From positions 806,001 through 870,000 of the forward strand of contig NZ_CP023676.1 of NCBI RefSeq assembly GCF_003030305.1: 64,000 nucleotides of DNA, in the 5' to 3' direction. The position numbers were made by a program, and so were the translations under genes. The notes under the pieces are model-generated. The model had not been told where the DNA came from. It saw nothing but the letters and a program-made list of their open reading frames with translations, and ran no database searches. The DNA comes from Cutibacterium acnes. GTDB lineage: Bacteria; Actinomycetota; Actinomycetes; Propionibacteriales; Propionibacteriaceae. The number at the start of each line of letters is the position of its first letter. The stretch's first letter is position 1. This document shows, in pieces, positions 46,607 to 54,344 of the stretch.

Positions 46607-48273
46607 CTGAACCATCGACCTGCCAAGTCATGAGGTGGCTCACCAGTATCACCCGTCCGGTGCACCCACCGCTGTACTTTTCGGCCCTCATGAGGGTTGT
46701 TCACCTGCTAGCCGACATCGGTCTGTTCGCGATGGCCGCCGGGGGAATGGTCGCTGTTGTTACCGCCGGCTGGTCAGCGTGGGCGTGGTTGGGATGGGTT
46801 GTCGGGCTGGCAGCTGTACAGGCCCTCGCCTACTATCTGGAGCAGTTCAGCGGGCACTATGTGGCTTTCAAAGCCCTGGAGATATTGCGCACCTACGCTT
46901 TCTCCCAGCTGTGGCCCAAGGCTCCGGCAGTTGTTTCGCACTCGCGTACTGGCGATGTGCTGGCCAGTCTTACTCGCGATGTCGAGCGCATCGAGGTGGT
47001 CTATACTCACACCTTCGCTCCCGTGGTGGCAGCCATCGTGGCCCCGCTTGTCGCTGTGGTTACGGGGGGAGTCCTATACGGATGGTTTGTGGTAGCCATT
47101 CCAGCCGTTATCCTCGTCGTCCTCATCGTGGCCCTGCTGGTCATCGGGACACGTGCCAGTCTGGATGCCACCCACGAGATGCTTGGGGTGAGACGCGAAC
47201 TGGCTGCTCACTTCACGGACTCGGTCTTCGGTGCCGCGGAGATCGTCGGGTATGGCCGTCAGTCCGACCGGATTATGCAAATGGCTCGTCTCGATGCGGA
47301 CATTGCTACTGGGTCCGCCAAAGCCCGCCGTTATGCCGCCATGCGTCGGGCCTCCTGTGTGGCCGCCACGATGGGGATCGTCGCTTGGGTGTCTGTTGTG
47401 GGTGTGAGTGGTGGTGTGGATGGTATCGGGGTGTGTGTTTTGGTGGTTGCGGGTTTAAGGGTTGTTGAGGGGTTGCGGGGTGTGGAGGATGCTGTCGGGT
47501 ATCTTGATCATTCGTTGGCAGCTGCGAGGCGTCTGTGGTGTCTGAGTTATTCACCGGTGGAAGTTGTTGATGGGCCGGAGGAATTGTGTTTGGATCATGC
47601 TCCGGCGCTGGAGTGGCGGGGTGTGAGTTTTTGTTATCGTGACGCGGATGGTGTGCCGGTGCCTGCGGTGCTTGAGGATGTCACTTTGGGTGTTCCGGCT
47701 GGGGGTCATGTCGTTGTGACGGGGGCGTCGGGTTCGGGTAAGACGACGTTGGTGAATTTGTTGTTGCGTCATCATGATCCGGATGTTGGGCAGGTTCTGG
47801 TGGATGGTGAGCCGGTGTCGTCGTTCACTCTTGATTCGTTGCGTAGGTGTGTTGGGGTGGTTTCGCAGCGGGTGGAGTTGTTGAATGCTTCTATTGCTGA
47901 CAATTTGAGGTTGGTAGTGCCTGCTGCTGGTGATGGTGAGTTGTGGCGTGTTCTTGGTGAGGTTGGTTTAGCTGATGAGGTGCGTGGTATGGAGGCTGGA
48001 TTGCGTACCGTTGTTGGGCCGGCTGGTACGAGGCTTTCGGGGGGTCAGGCTCAGCGGTTAACAGTGGCCAGGGTGATTCTGCAGCGGCCGAGGGTCCTTA
48101 TTCTTGATGAGTTTACTGCGTCTGTGGATCCTGATTTGGCAGCTGAGATTCGTGTGAATTTGGCGCGATGTTTGCCTGGGGTCACTGTGGTGGAGATTAG
48201 TCATGAATGCGATTGTGGTGGTGAGACTGTTGTGTTGGATCGTGGCAGGGTTGTGAAGCATCTGCGTCGGTAA
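46603..48273 (+). CDS. ABC half-transporter, CydC-like, in haem operon
   Basis: A 556-residue partner of the preceding ABC protein. Membrane domain about residues 25-300; ATPase domain with GASGSGKTTLVNLLL, LSGGQAQRLTVARV and VLILDEFTASVD. ATGA overlap with its partner. From about 47390 onward codon use changes abruptly to T-ending codons (GGT, GTT, TTG), unlike the first half of the same gene. A degenerate copy of 47941-48072 occurs at 62117-62249. The reading frame is intact here. Confidence 0.82.
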   Translation: MTEPSTCQVMRWLTSITRPVHPPLYFSALMRVVHLLADIGLFAMAAGGMVAVVTAGWSAWAWLGWVVGLAAVQALAYYLEQFSGHYVAFKALEILRTYAFSQLWPKAPAVVSHSRTGDVLASLTRDVERIEVVYTHTFAPVVAAIVAPLVAVVTGGVLYGWFVVAIPAVILVVLIVALLVIGTRASLDATHEMLGVRRELAAHFTDSVFGAAEIVGYGRQSDRIMQMARLDADIATGSAKARRYAAMRRASCVAATMGIVAWVSVVGVSGGVDGIGVCVLVVAGLRVVEGLRGVEDAVGYLDHSLAAARRLWCLSYSPVEVVDGPEELCLDHAPALEWRGVSFCYRDADGVPVPAVLEDVTLGVPAGGHVVVTGASGSGKTTLVNLLLRHHDPDVGQVLVDGEPVSSFTLDSLRRCVGVVSQRVELLNASIADNLRLVVPAAGDGELWRVLGEVGLADEVRGMEAGLRTVVGPAGTRLSGGQAQRLTVARVILQRPRVLILDEFTASVDPDLAAEIRVNLARCLPGVTVVEISHECDCGGETVVLDRGRVVKHLRR

Positions 48274-48301
48274 TTGGCAGGGTGCCCGGGGGAGACGGGA
48301 T

Positions 48302-49009
48302 ATGAGGCGCACGGTGGTAGGTGATGAGACGACGGCGCGGGATGTTGCGCGAGCTGGTTGGGTCGCCGGGGCCGATGGTGTTGTTCGGGTGGGTCTGACT
48401 GGTGGTATTGCCAGTGGTAAGTCGACGGTGTCGCAGATGCTGGGTGAGCGTGGAGCTGTCATTATCGATTATGACCGGCTCTCCCGGGATGTCGTCGCGG
48501 TGGGGACGCAAGGGCTTGCTCGGGTCGTTGAGGCCTTTGGGCGTGAGGTTCTTGTTGCTGATGGTTCTCTTAATCGGTCGGCTCTGGGGTCGATCGTGTT
48601 TGCTGATTTGCAGGCGCGTCGCCGTCTTGAAGCCATTATTCATCCGCTGGTAGAAGAAGCTGCCCATCGGGTCGACGAGGAAGCCCGGGCCGCCGATGGA
48701 CTCGTGGTCGTTGTCCATGACATCCCGCTGCTCGTCGAAACTGGGCGTGCCGACGAGTTCGATGTCGTGATGGTGACCGACGTCGATCCGGCTGAGCAGG
48801 TACGTCGGGTTGTCGAGAGGGATGGGTGCAGTCAGGCCGATGCATGGGCGAGGATTCGCGCTCAGGCTTCTCGTGAGGAACGTCTGGCAGTTGCCGATGT
48901 CGTTATCGATACCAGCGTTCCGCTGGAGGATCTGCCCGCGCAGATCGATCGGGTGTGGTCACAGATTGGGGGAGCTCTCCGCTTTGATCGGCGACGAGGA
49001 AAAATGTGA
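48302..49009 (+). CDS. coaE: Dephospho-CoA kinase
   Basis: CoaE phosphorylates dephospho-CoA in the last step of CoA synthesis. The 235-residue protein has P-loop GLTGGIASGKSTVSQML, DYDRLSRDVVAVG, HPLVEEAAHRV and VVHDIPLLVETG. An N-terminal extension of about 25 residues precedes the P-loop; a GTG at VVRVGLTGG would be a shorter start, but ATG 48302 has GGGGGAGACGGGAT upstream. The first half shares the T-rich codon use of the end of the preceding ABC gene. coaE usually lies beside rpsA in actinobacteria; here the haem operon lies between them. Confidence 0.93.
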   Translation: MRRTVVGDETTARDVARAGWVAGADGVVRVGLTGGIASGKSTVSQMLGERGAVIIDYDRLSRDVVAVGTQGLARVVEAFGREVLVADGSLNRSALGSIVFADLQARRRLEAIIHPLVEEAAHRVDEEARAADGLVVVVHDIPLLVETGRADEFDVVMVTDVDPAEQVRRVVERDGCSQADAWARIRAQASREERLAVADVVIDTSVPLEDLPAQIDRVWSQIGGALRFDRRRGKM

Positions 49010-49309
49010 CTATTGTTTGTCGGGTGACTTTTACGAAGGTTGTGCGGTAGCGAAGGCGGACAAAGAACATCTATATGTTCCATGAACATGTGCGATAACT
49101 GCTACATGAGAACAAGAGCCCTGGAATATGGGAGATGGAAAATATTTGCATGCACTAACGTTCATCAATCGACCTATCTTGATGCAAAAATATCTCCTAT
49201 GAGTACCCGGGAAGAGTATGCGATCCAGAGGACGCTTCTTTGCTTAACGCTTTGGCTGAGAGGAAATCGTCAGTGGTTCAGGGGGGTCGATGTGATGAAT
49301 ATATGCCAT

Positions 49310-49436
49310 GTTACAGTTACGCCATCAGCTGATGCTGAGAGCTTATCCTCGTGGGGAAGCCGGTGAGTATTCCGGCGCTGTCCCGCAACCGTGACCTGGA
49401 TGTGTTAATTCATCTGGAAGCCGGAACGCCAGGAGG
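49310..49436 (+). ncRNA. Cobalamin riboswitch
   Basis: The core matches the B12 element closely: GGGGAAGCCGGTGAG at 49353, then TATTCCGGCGCTGTCCCGC and AACCGTGACC, and a downstream B12 box GGAAGCCGGAACGCC at 49416-49430. An AGGAGG at 49431-49436 directly abuts the box, so adenosyl- or hydroxocobalamin binding could hide this site and block translation. It precedes the HtaA-domain gene at 49528 on the same strand. The 5' boundary is approximate. The 300 bases before it (49010-49309) are AT-richer and hold no gene I can support. Confidence 0.9.
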
Positions 49437-49527
49437 ATGAGTGGAAAGGAACATCCGTCGTGGGTTGCGGAGGATCCTTGGGGAATATAGGTTTCCCACC
49501 CCCGCTCCTCAGAAGGGAGTAGACGCG

Positions 49528-51099
49528 ATGGTGAGTATTGTTAGCCGTGCTACTCGTGTAGTTCGGCTTGCGGCTGTGGCTGCGGTGGCTGCCAGTGTAG
49601 GTATGAGTACCGGGCCAGCTTGGGCTGATCAACCTGATGCAGACCAGAGTCAACGGCAGGTTGCATTGGGTGCAATGCAATGGACCATAAATTCTCATTT
49701 TTTGAATGCTCTAAAAATGATGATGCATGGATCGTGGTCCACGAGTAGCGGCGCAAGTTGGAATGGCAAAGCATTTTCATTCCCGGTGAGCAAAGGCAGC
49801 TTGAGTTCCACTGCGCAGAAGGCAGATGTGAAGTACTCCGGTTCTGTTCATTTTACCGGTGTTGGCGGAAGAATGGATCTTACTCTCGCCGACCCTGAGA
49901 TTGTCGTTAACAATGGCGATGATCATGTGATTATGTCCGTGAAGTCCAAGACTATGGTCGGGCAGTCGGTTGATTATGGCCGTATAACTTTCGTTGATAT
50001 GACCGGCTCTATTACGCAGGGTCAAAACGATGCAGCTCAGGTTGTGGGAACCAATGTCAAGCTGAATAGCCAAGCTGTCGATGCATTCGCTGGTTTCTAT
50101 CAAGCTGGAAAGCCCATGGATGACATCGATTCGTCCTTGAAGCTTGGGCCTCAATCCTCTCGCCCGGAACCGACGGTGACTCCCAAGCCGAGTGTTACCC
50201 CTAAGCCGAGTGTTAAGCCAAAGCCGACGGTGGCTCCCAAGCCGAGTGTTAAACCAAAGCCGAGAGTGTCTCCTAAGCCCAGTGCTAAGCCGAAGCCGAC
50301 GGTGGCTCCCAAACCTGACCAAAGCACAATTATGGCGCCACAGTCGGATGCTGCGACGGAGGCTGCTGCTGGTGAGGCTCCGTCCGCGGGTGCTCACAAG
50401 ATTATCCGCAAGCAGGTGTGCACGGTCGTCCCTGGAGCGTCGAGGGCTACGTCACCTACCTCTACGCCAGCCAAGGTTGGCAAGGGCAGCATGAACTGGG
50501 GGGTTTCGACCTCATTCGTCAATGCTCTCAAGGGCCCGATGCAAGGCAAGTGGACGATGTCGGGGGGAGCCTCCGCTGATGGGACTCGGTTCAACTTCCC
50601 GTTCAGTGGGGGTAACTACGATAGGGCCACGAAGACGGGAAATCTCAATTTTTCTGGCGGTGTTCACTTTACGGGGGTGCATGGGCTCCTTGATCTATCG
50701 CTGAGTGATCCGTCCCTTTCTTTGAAGAATGGGAAAGGCGTTATGAAGCTTACCTTGAATGCTGGAGGAATGGCACCCTTTAAAGGTAGGGTTGACTTTG
50801 CGAATGTTTCCGTTGTTCCATCCGGGTCTGGTTTTACTGCGACGTCTGTTGTTTTGACTGGGAACGGCGTACAGGTGTGGAATGGTTTCTATAAGAAGGG
50901 CCATTCAATGGATAACTTCTCTGTTTCGTTGGGGGACAAATCGGATTCCGCGTCCGCTGCGAAGCAAAATTCTGCTTCTCTGGTGAAAAAGAGCGCTGCG
51001 TCTCCGACGAAGCGGGAATGTCACGATGTCCTGGTTGATGCTAAGACGGGTCAGATCATATCCGGTAGCAATGGATCACTGCCTAATACTGGTGTGTGA
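49528..51099 (+). CDS. Two-domain HtaA-like secreted protein under B12 riboswitch
   Basis: A 523-residue exported protein: signal peptide about 1-33 (ending GPAWA), HtaA domain 1 about 45-215, Pro/Lys repeat linker 214-263, HtaA domain 2 about 320-470, and C-terminal LPNTG (518-522) followed by one Val and the stop, so the usual membrane anchor is missing. Compared with the haem-operon HtaA, the haem tyrosine is Ala61 and Ala333 and the GH histidine is Val112 and Val384 in the two domains, although surrounding motifs (FTGV.G..DL.L.DP, AFAGFY) are kept. Start: ATG 49528 has AAGGGAG eight bases upstream; GTG 49441, right after the riboswitch AGGAGG, would add 29 residues. Ligand probably not haem (inference). 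Confidence 0.87.
   Translation: MVSIVSRATRVVRLAAVAAVAASVGMSTGPAWADQPDADQSQRQVALGAMQWTINSHFLNALKMMMHGSWSTSSGASWNGKAFSFPVSKGSLSSTAQKADVKYSGSVHFTGVGGRMDLTLADPEIVVNNGDDHVIMSVKSKTMVGQSVDYGRITFVDMTGSITQGQNDAAQVVGTNVKLNSQAVDAFAGFYQAGKPMDDIDSSLKLGPQSSRPEPTVTPKPSVTPKPSVKPKPTVAPKPSVKPKPRVSPKPSAKPKPTVAPKPDQSTIMAPQSDAATEAAAGEAPSAGAHKIIRKQVCTVVPGASRATSPTSTPAKVGKGSMNWGVSTSFVNALKGPMQGKWTMSGGASADGTRFNFPFSGGNYDRATKTGNLNFSGGVHFTGVHGLLDLSLSDPSLSLKNGKGVMKLTLNAGGMAPFKGRVDFANVSVVPSGSGFTATSVVLTGNGVQVWNGFYKKGHSMDNFSVSLGDKSDSASAAKQNSASLVKKSAASPTKRECHDVLVDAKTGQIISGSNGSLPNTGV
50167..50316 (+). repeat. Coding repeat for Pro/Lys linker
   Basis: Short imperfect units of about 24 bases (AAGCCGAGTGTT / AAGCCGACGGTG alternating) encode (V/T)xPKPSVKPKPT-type repeats between the two HtaA domains. 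Such linkers span the cell wall. The unit count could vary between strains by slippage. Confidence 0.8.
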
Positions 51100-51135
51100 T
51101 GATTATTTGTTGATCAGCATGTGCTGACGACGGTG

Positions 51136-51165
51136 ATAGGTGGGGGTCATTTGGCTCCCACCTAT
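51136..51165 (+). terminator. Terminator after HtaA-like gene
   Basis: ATAGGTGGG / CCCACCTAT stem, extended by one G-U and one G-C pair, loop TCATTT-like, followed by TTGTTGTTG. It lies 37 bases after the stop codon and also faces the end of the convergent chelatase operon. Confidence 0.8.
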
Positions 51166-51273
51166 TTGTTGTTGCGTATGTGGTTAGTGCCGCGTAGTAG
51201 TTCTGGTAGCTGACGGCGTTTTCGACTCGCAGTGTCACATGTGGCTAGAATCGAGCATTAAGCACTGACCAGG

Positions 51274-51504
51274 TCACATGCCGTGGCCGCCTCGACAGGA
51301 ATCGTGACTGCCGTTATAGACCTCCAGTCGCAGCAAGATCACTGAGTGTTCGGCTGTGATCGCGTTGGGCTCCACTCCATTAGCCCGTAGGGCGTTGTTG
51401 AGGGGGCTATCACGTATGCTGGAAAAGCCAGGCAGGACCGATATCGTTAGGGACCCAAGCCCCGACTCACCAGACCCCCAAGAAACCGGAGCCTTCCGTG
51501 CCGT
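51274..51504 (-). other. Unrecognised open frame without start codon (possible gene remnant)
   Basis: In the 460-base gap between the HtaA-like gene and chlI, one minus-strand frame stays open for 76 codons between a TAG and a TGA. It reads protein-like (for example LTISVLPGFSSIRDSPLNN and AEHSVILLRLEVYNG). No ATG and no ribosome-binding site are present, and I recognise no family. It may be the remains of a deleted gene; chance openness at this GC content is also possible. Confidence 0.3.
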
Positions 51505-51559
51505 CTAGTTGTATCTCCGAGGTCTTTGTGTTTGATGGGGTCCTGTTACTTGATCTTGT

Positions 51560-52540
51560 CTATCCGCGTGGAGCCCGCGCGACGCCCGACGCATATTGTA
51601 ACCGATGATTGAGGACCAGGGGGGCGACTTTTTCGAGATCGTCCTGAATAATTCGGTCTCGTCCCGCCCACGCTGCTAAGGCTCTTGCGGCGTGAATGAT
51701 GGTGATGTCGCCTCGATGGCCGTCGATGTTGGAATCCAGACAGATCTGTACCGCTGTGGAAAGAATATTTTTCGGAATCTCGACGGATTGGACTAGGGTC
51801 ATGGCATTTTCGATGCGTTCGGCTAATCGTCTGCTATGCGAGGACCATTCTGTAATAAATCCATCCGGATCGTCTTCGAATGATAGTCGACGTTGTACGA
51901 TCTCCATCCGTACCTCGGGATCGGTCTCTCCCTGGACCGTAACGCACAGTCCGAACCGATCCAGCAATTGTGGACGTAGCTGGCCTTCTTCGGGATTCAT
52001 CGTTCCTACCAAGCTGAAACGGGATGGATGGATCACGCTCATGCCTTCCCGTTCAACGGTATTCACTCCCATAGCTGCAGAATCCAGCAAGATGTCGACG
52101 ATGTGATCGTCAAGAAGATTGACCTCATCGACGTACAGTATTCCTCGGTGTGCCGACGCTAGCAGGCCTGGCTGGAACCTTTGCTGCCCCCGGACTAAGG
52201 CTGTTTCTACGTCAAGTGTCCCGGCAACCCTGTCTTCGGTGACCCCAACCGGTAGCTCCACTACTGGAACTTGCCGAAGCTGTAGATTCGTGCAGCTTGG
52301 AACCCCTAAAGGATCTCCGTAGATATGTTGCTCATCAGCGCTTAGATGATAAACGTCGTCAACCTGAGAAATGGTAGGCATTATTTGCGCCATTCCTCTG
52401 ACGGCTGTTGATTTTGCTGTTCCCTTGTCTCCTTGGATGAGCACTCCTGATAAGCGTGGGTATATAGCGCACAGGATAAGACTAAGCTTCATCTCCTCCT
52501 GACCAACGATCGCTGCGAAAGGATAGATAGGTTTTTCCAT
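51560..52540 (-). CDS. ChlI/BchI-like chelatase ATPase subunit
   Basis: A 326-residue AAA+ protein of the magnesium/cobalt chelatase I-subunit family. Walker A GDKGTAKST (37-45), Walker B ILYVDEVNLLDD (about 134-145), sensor GTMNPEEGQLRPQLLDRFG and a C-terminal helical lid GHRGDITIIHAARALAA, all close to BchI. I subunits drive metal insertion together with the D and H/N subunits. It is the last gene of the seven-gene leftward operon and starts one base after chlD ends. Confidence 0.92.
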   Translation of the reverse strand: MEKPIYPFAAIVGQEEMKLSLILCAIYPRLSGVLIQGDKGTAKSTAVRGMAQIMPTISQVDDVYHLSADEQHIYGDPLGVPSCTNLQLRQVPVVELPVGVTEDRVAGTLDVETALVRGQQRFQPGLLASAHRGILYVDEVNLLDDHIVDILLDSAAMGVNTVEREGMSVIHPSRFSLVGTMNPEEGQLRPQLLDRFGLCVTVQGETDPEVRMEIVQRRLSFEDDPDGFITEWSSHSRRLAERIENAMTLVQSVEIPKNILSTAVQICLDSNIDGHRGDITIIHAARALAAWAGRDRIIQDDLEKVAPLVLNHRLQYASGVARAPRG

Positions 52541-52541
52541 G

Positions 52542-54344
52542 TCAATCTCTCTGAGAATAAGAAAGGGCTCGACTCGTGGATCGAATGAAAGGGATGAAGA
52601 CTCCGGATTGCAGATCGTCGATGGTCATGCGAGGCGCATGAAGAATTCCTGACAGTGCTTCGCAGTCCCTTTGATGGACTCGGTTGACGGAGGTATCTAC
52701 GATGATCCACGAGGTTCTTGTGTCGTCGGACAAAGTTTGTGCGACATCGAATGCCTGATTGGTGGCAGTTCGGTCCACCCGACCGTCAAGTCCAACGTTA
52801 CCGCCACCATCGGTCACCACGATGGCGACGGGGCGAAGGGTAGAATCCCGTCGCAACTCTGTCTCGATGAGTCTTCCAGCGCATGAGAGCCCTGATGCCA
52901 GCGGCGTCTGTCCGCCGACTGCCATCGTCGTCAGAAGCCGCTGTGCACGCTCGATACTCGATGTCGCAGGCACGATCACTCGAGCGTTATTGCCAGAGAA
53001 CGTGATCACGGCGACACGATCACGTTTTACGTAGGCATCTTGGAGCAGGCCGATGACTGCTGCCTTGCTGGCTGCCATTCGGCCCCGGGCACCCATGGAT
53101 CCACTTGCGTCGACGATGAATACGACGAGAGTCGACGTCCGACTCTCGCGCACCTTGCGTCTCCAGTCAGAGCGTTTGACGACTACGGACAACCCATCAA
53201 GTCCCTCTCCTGATGCACGCCGCGCTCTTTGGTGAGGGGCAGCTGCTCGTAGGGTAGCCGGCAGTGACAGATCGACCGGTTGCCTAGTCGGTTGTGAGCT
53301 GATCACATGGCCCCGAAGATCTGCTGATCGGGTGACCATTCGGCGTCCCCGGGCCCGACGTTGAGTTCGGTCATATGCTGCGGGGGTGGATGTGAGTACG
53401 TTAAAGGTTTCCTCAGGGGCGATGACCCTCGGGGAAGCTGCCGTGCTGTCGTCGTGGCCTTTTTCATCCAGTTGCTCGTTTCCGTCGTGCGGCGATGAGG
53501 GGCCACTGTGGGAGTGAGCATCATTGAGATCCGGTGAGGGGGCCTGAGACGAAGACAAGTTTCGCCGGCGGTGTCTCAGGACGAGTTCGGCCACCGCAGT
53601 GACGTCTTCGACGACGACATTATTGTCTCCCCGCCACGCCGCGTAAGCAGTCGCCGATCGAGCCAAACCAAGATCGGCGCGCTGTCCGGGAGCATGCGCT
53701 TGTGTCAAGAGCTCTGTGAACTTGTTTCGTGCAGCGTCGGTCCATTCCAGGTCAGGAAGTTTGTTTCGAGCAGCACAAATACGGTTCACGACCTCATTGG
53801 TGGCATCTGTGCATGTAGTAATGAAGGAGTCTGGGCCATCGTCGAACGTAAGGCGATGATTGACAATGAGCTCCCGGTCCTTTGGGTTACGACAGGGAAC
53901 AGTCACGGCGCACAGACCAAAGCGGTCGAGGAGCTGGGGATGGACGGTGTCCGCCCCTACGGCCATTGTTGCTATGAGGGGTAGGTCTTCGGGCCGACCA
54001 ATGAGGGCAGCTGTTACGGCGTCGTCAAAGAGGTTAACATCGTCGGCGCACAGAGCCTGGGCTTCGGTGAGGAGGCCGACATGATCACGGCGCCGTCCGC
54101 TGGCTAATGCAGCCTCGAGATCCATGCTGCCGATCAATCGGTCCACGGTAGTGCCTGCCGTGACGTCACGGACGACGATCCCTGGAACGAGGTCAACGAA
54201 GGACCTCGCACAGGTTGATTTGGCCGTGCCGAGAGGGCCTGTGATGAGGACCCCACCGATCATTGGATCGATGGCTAGCAGCGTGAGGGCCAATCTGGGT
54301 TCAGACTGGCCCACGATCGCTACAAAGGGAAAATGACGAGGCAT
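52542..54344 (-). CDS. ChlD/BchD-like chelatase subunit (AAA + VWA)
   Basis: A 600-residue subunit with three parts: AAA+ domain (Walker A GPLGTAKST at 36-44; Walker B weakened to ALCADDVNLFDD, Asp in place of Glu), an acidic/Ser/His linker (about 262-305) and a C-terminal VWA domain with MIDAS motif DASGS at 412-416, GGQTPLASGL and VTDGGGNVG. This is the standard D-subunit architecture with a likely inactive ATPase site. The real start is ATG 54344, sharing a base with the lipoprotein stop (TGATG). Confidence 0.92.
   Translation of the reverse strand: MPRHFPFVAIVGQSEPRLALTLLAIDPMIGGVLITGPLGTAKSTCARSFVDLVPGIVVRDVTAGTTVDRLIGSMDLEAALASGRRRDHVGLLTEAQALCADDVNLFDDAVTAALIGRPEDLPLIATMAVGADTVHPQLLDRFGLCAVTVPCRNPKDRELIVNHRLTFDDGPDSFITTCTDATNEVVNRICAARNKLPDLEWTDAARNKFTELLTQAHAPGQRADLGLARSATAYAAWRGDNNVVVEDVTAVAELVLRHRRRNLSSSQAPSPDLNDAHSHSGPSSPHDGNEQLDEKGHDDSTAASPRVIAPEETFNVLTSTPAAYDRTQRRARGRRMVTRSADLRGHVISSQPTRQPVDLSLPATLRAAAPHQRARRASGEGLDGLSVVVKRSDWRRKVRESRTSTLVVFIVDASGSMGARGRMAASKAAVIGLLQDAYVKRDRVAVITFSGNNARVIVPATSSIERAQRLLTTMAVGGQTPLASGLSCAGRLIETELRRDSTLRPVAIVVTDGGGNVGLDGRVDRTATNQAFDVAQTLSDDTRTSWIIVDTSVNRVHQRDCEALSGILHAPRMTIDDLQSGVFIPFIRSTSRALSYSQRD

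Noticed and set aside
49040-49366. 108-codon plus-strand open frame before the HtaA-like gene
   Set aside because: It lacks a ribosome-binding site, reads as low-complexity nonsense and runs into the riboswitch, which explains the conserved sequence there.
50167-50316. CRISPR-like repeat array
   Set aside because: Units are imperfect, contiguous and in frame, encoding a Pro/Lys linker; no spacers or cas genes.
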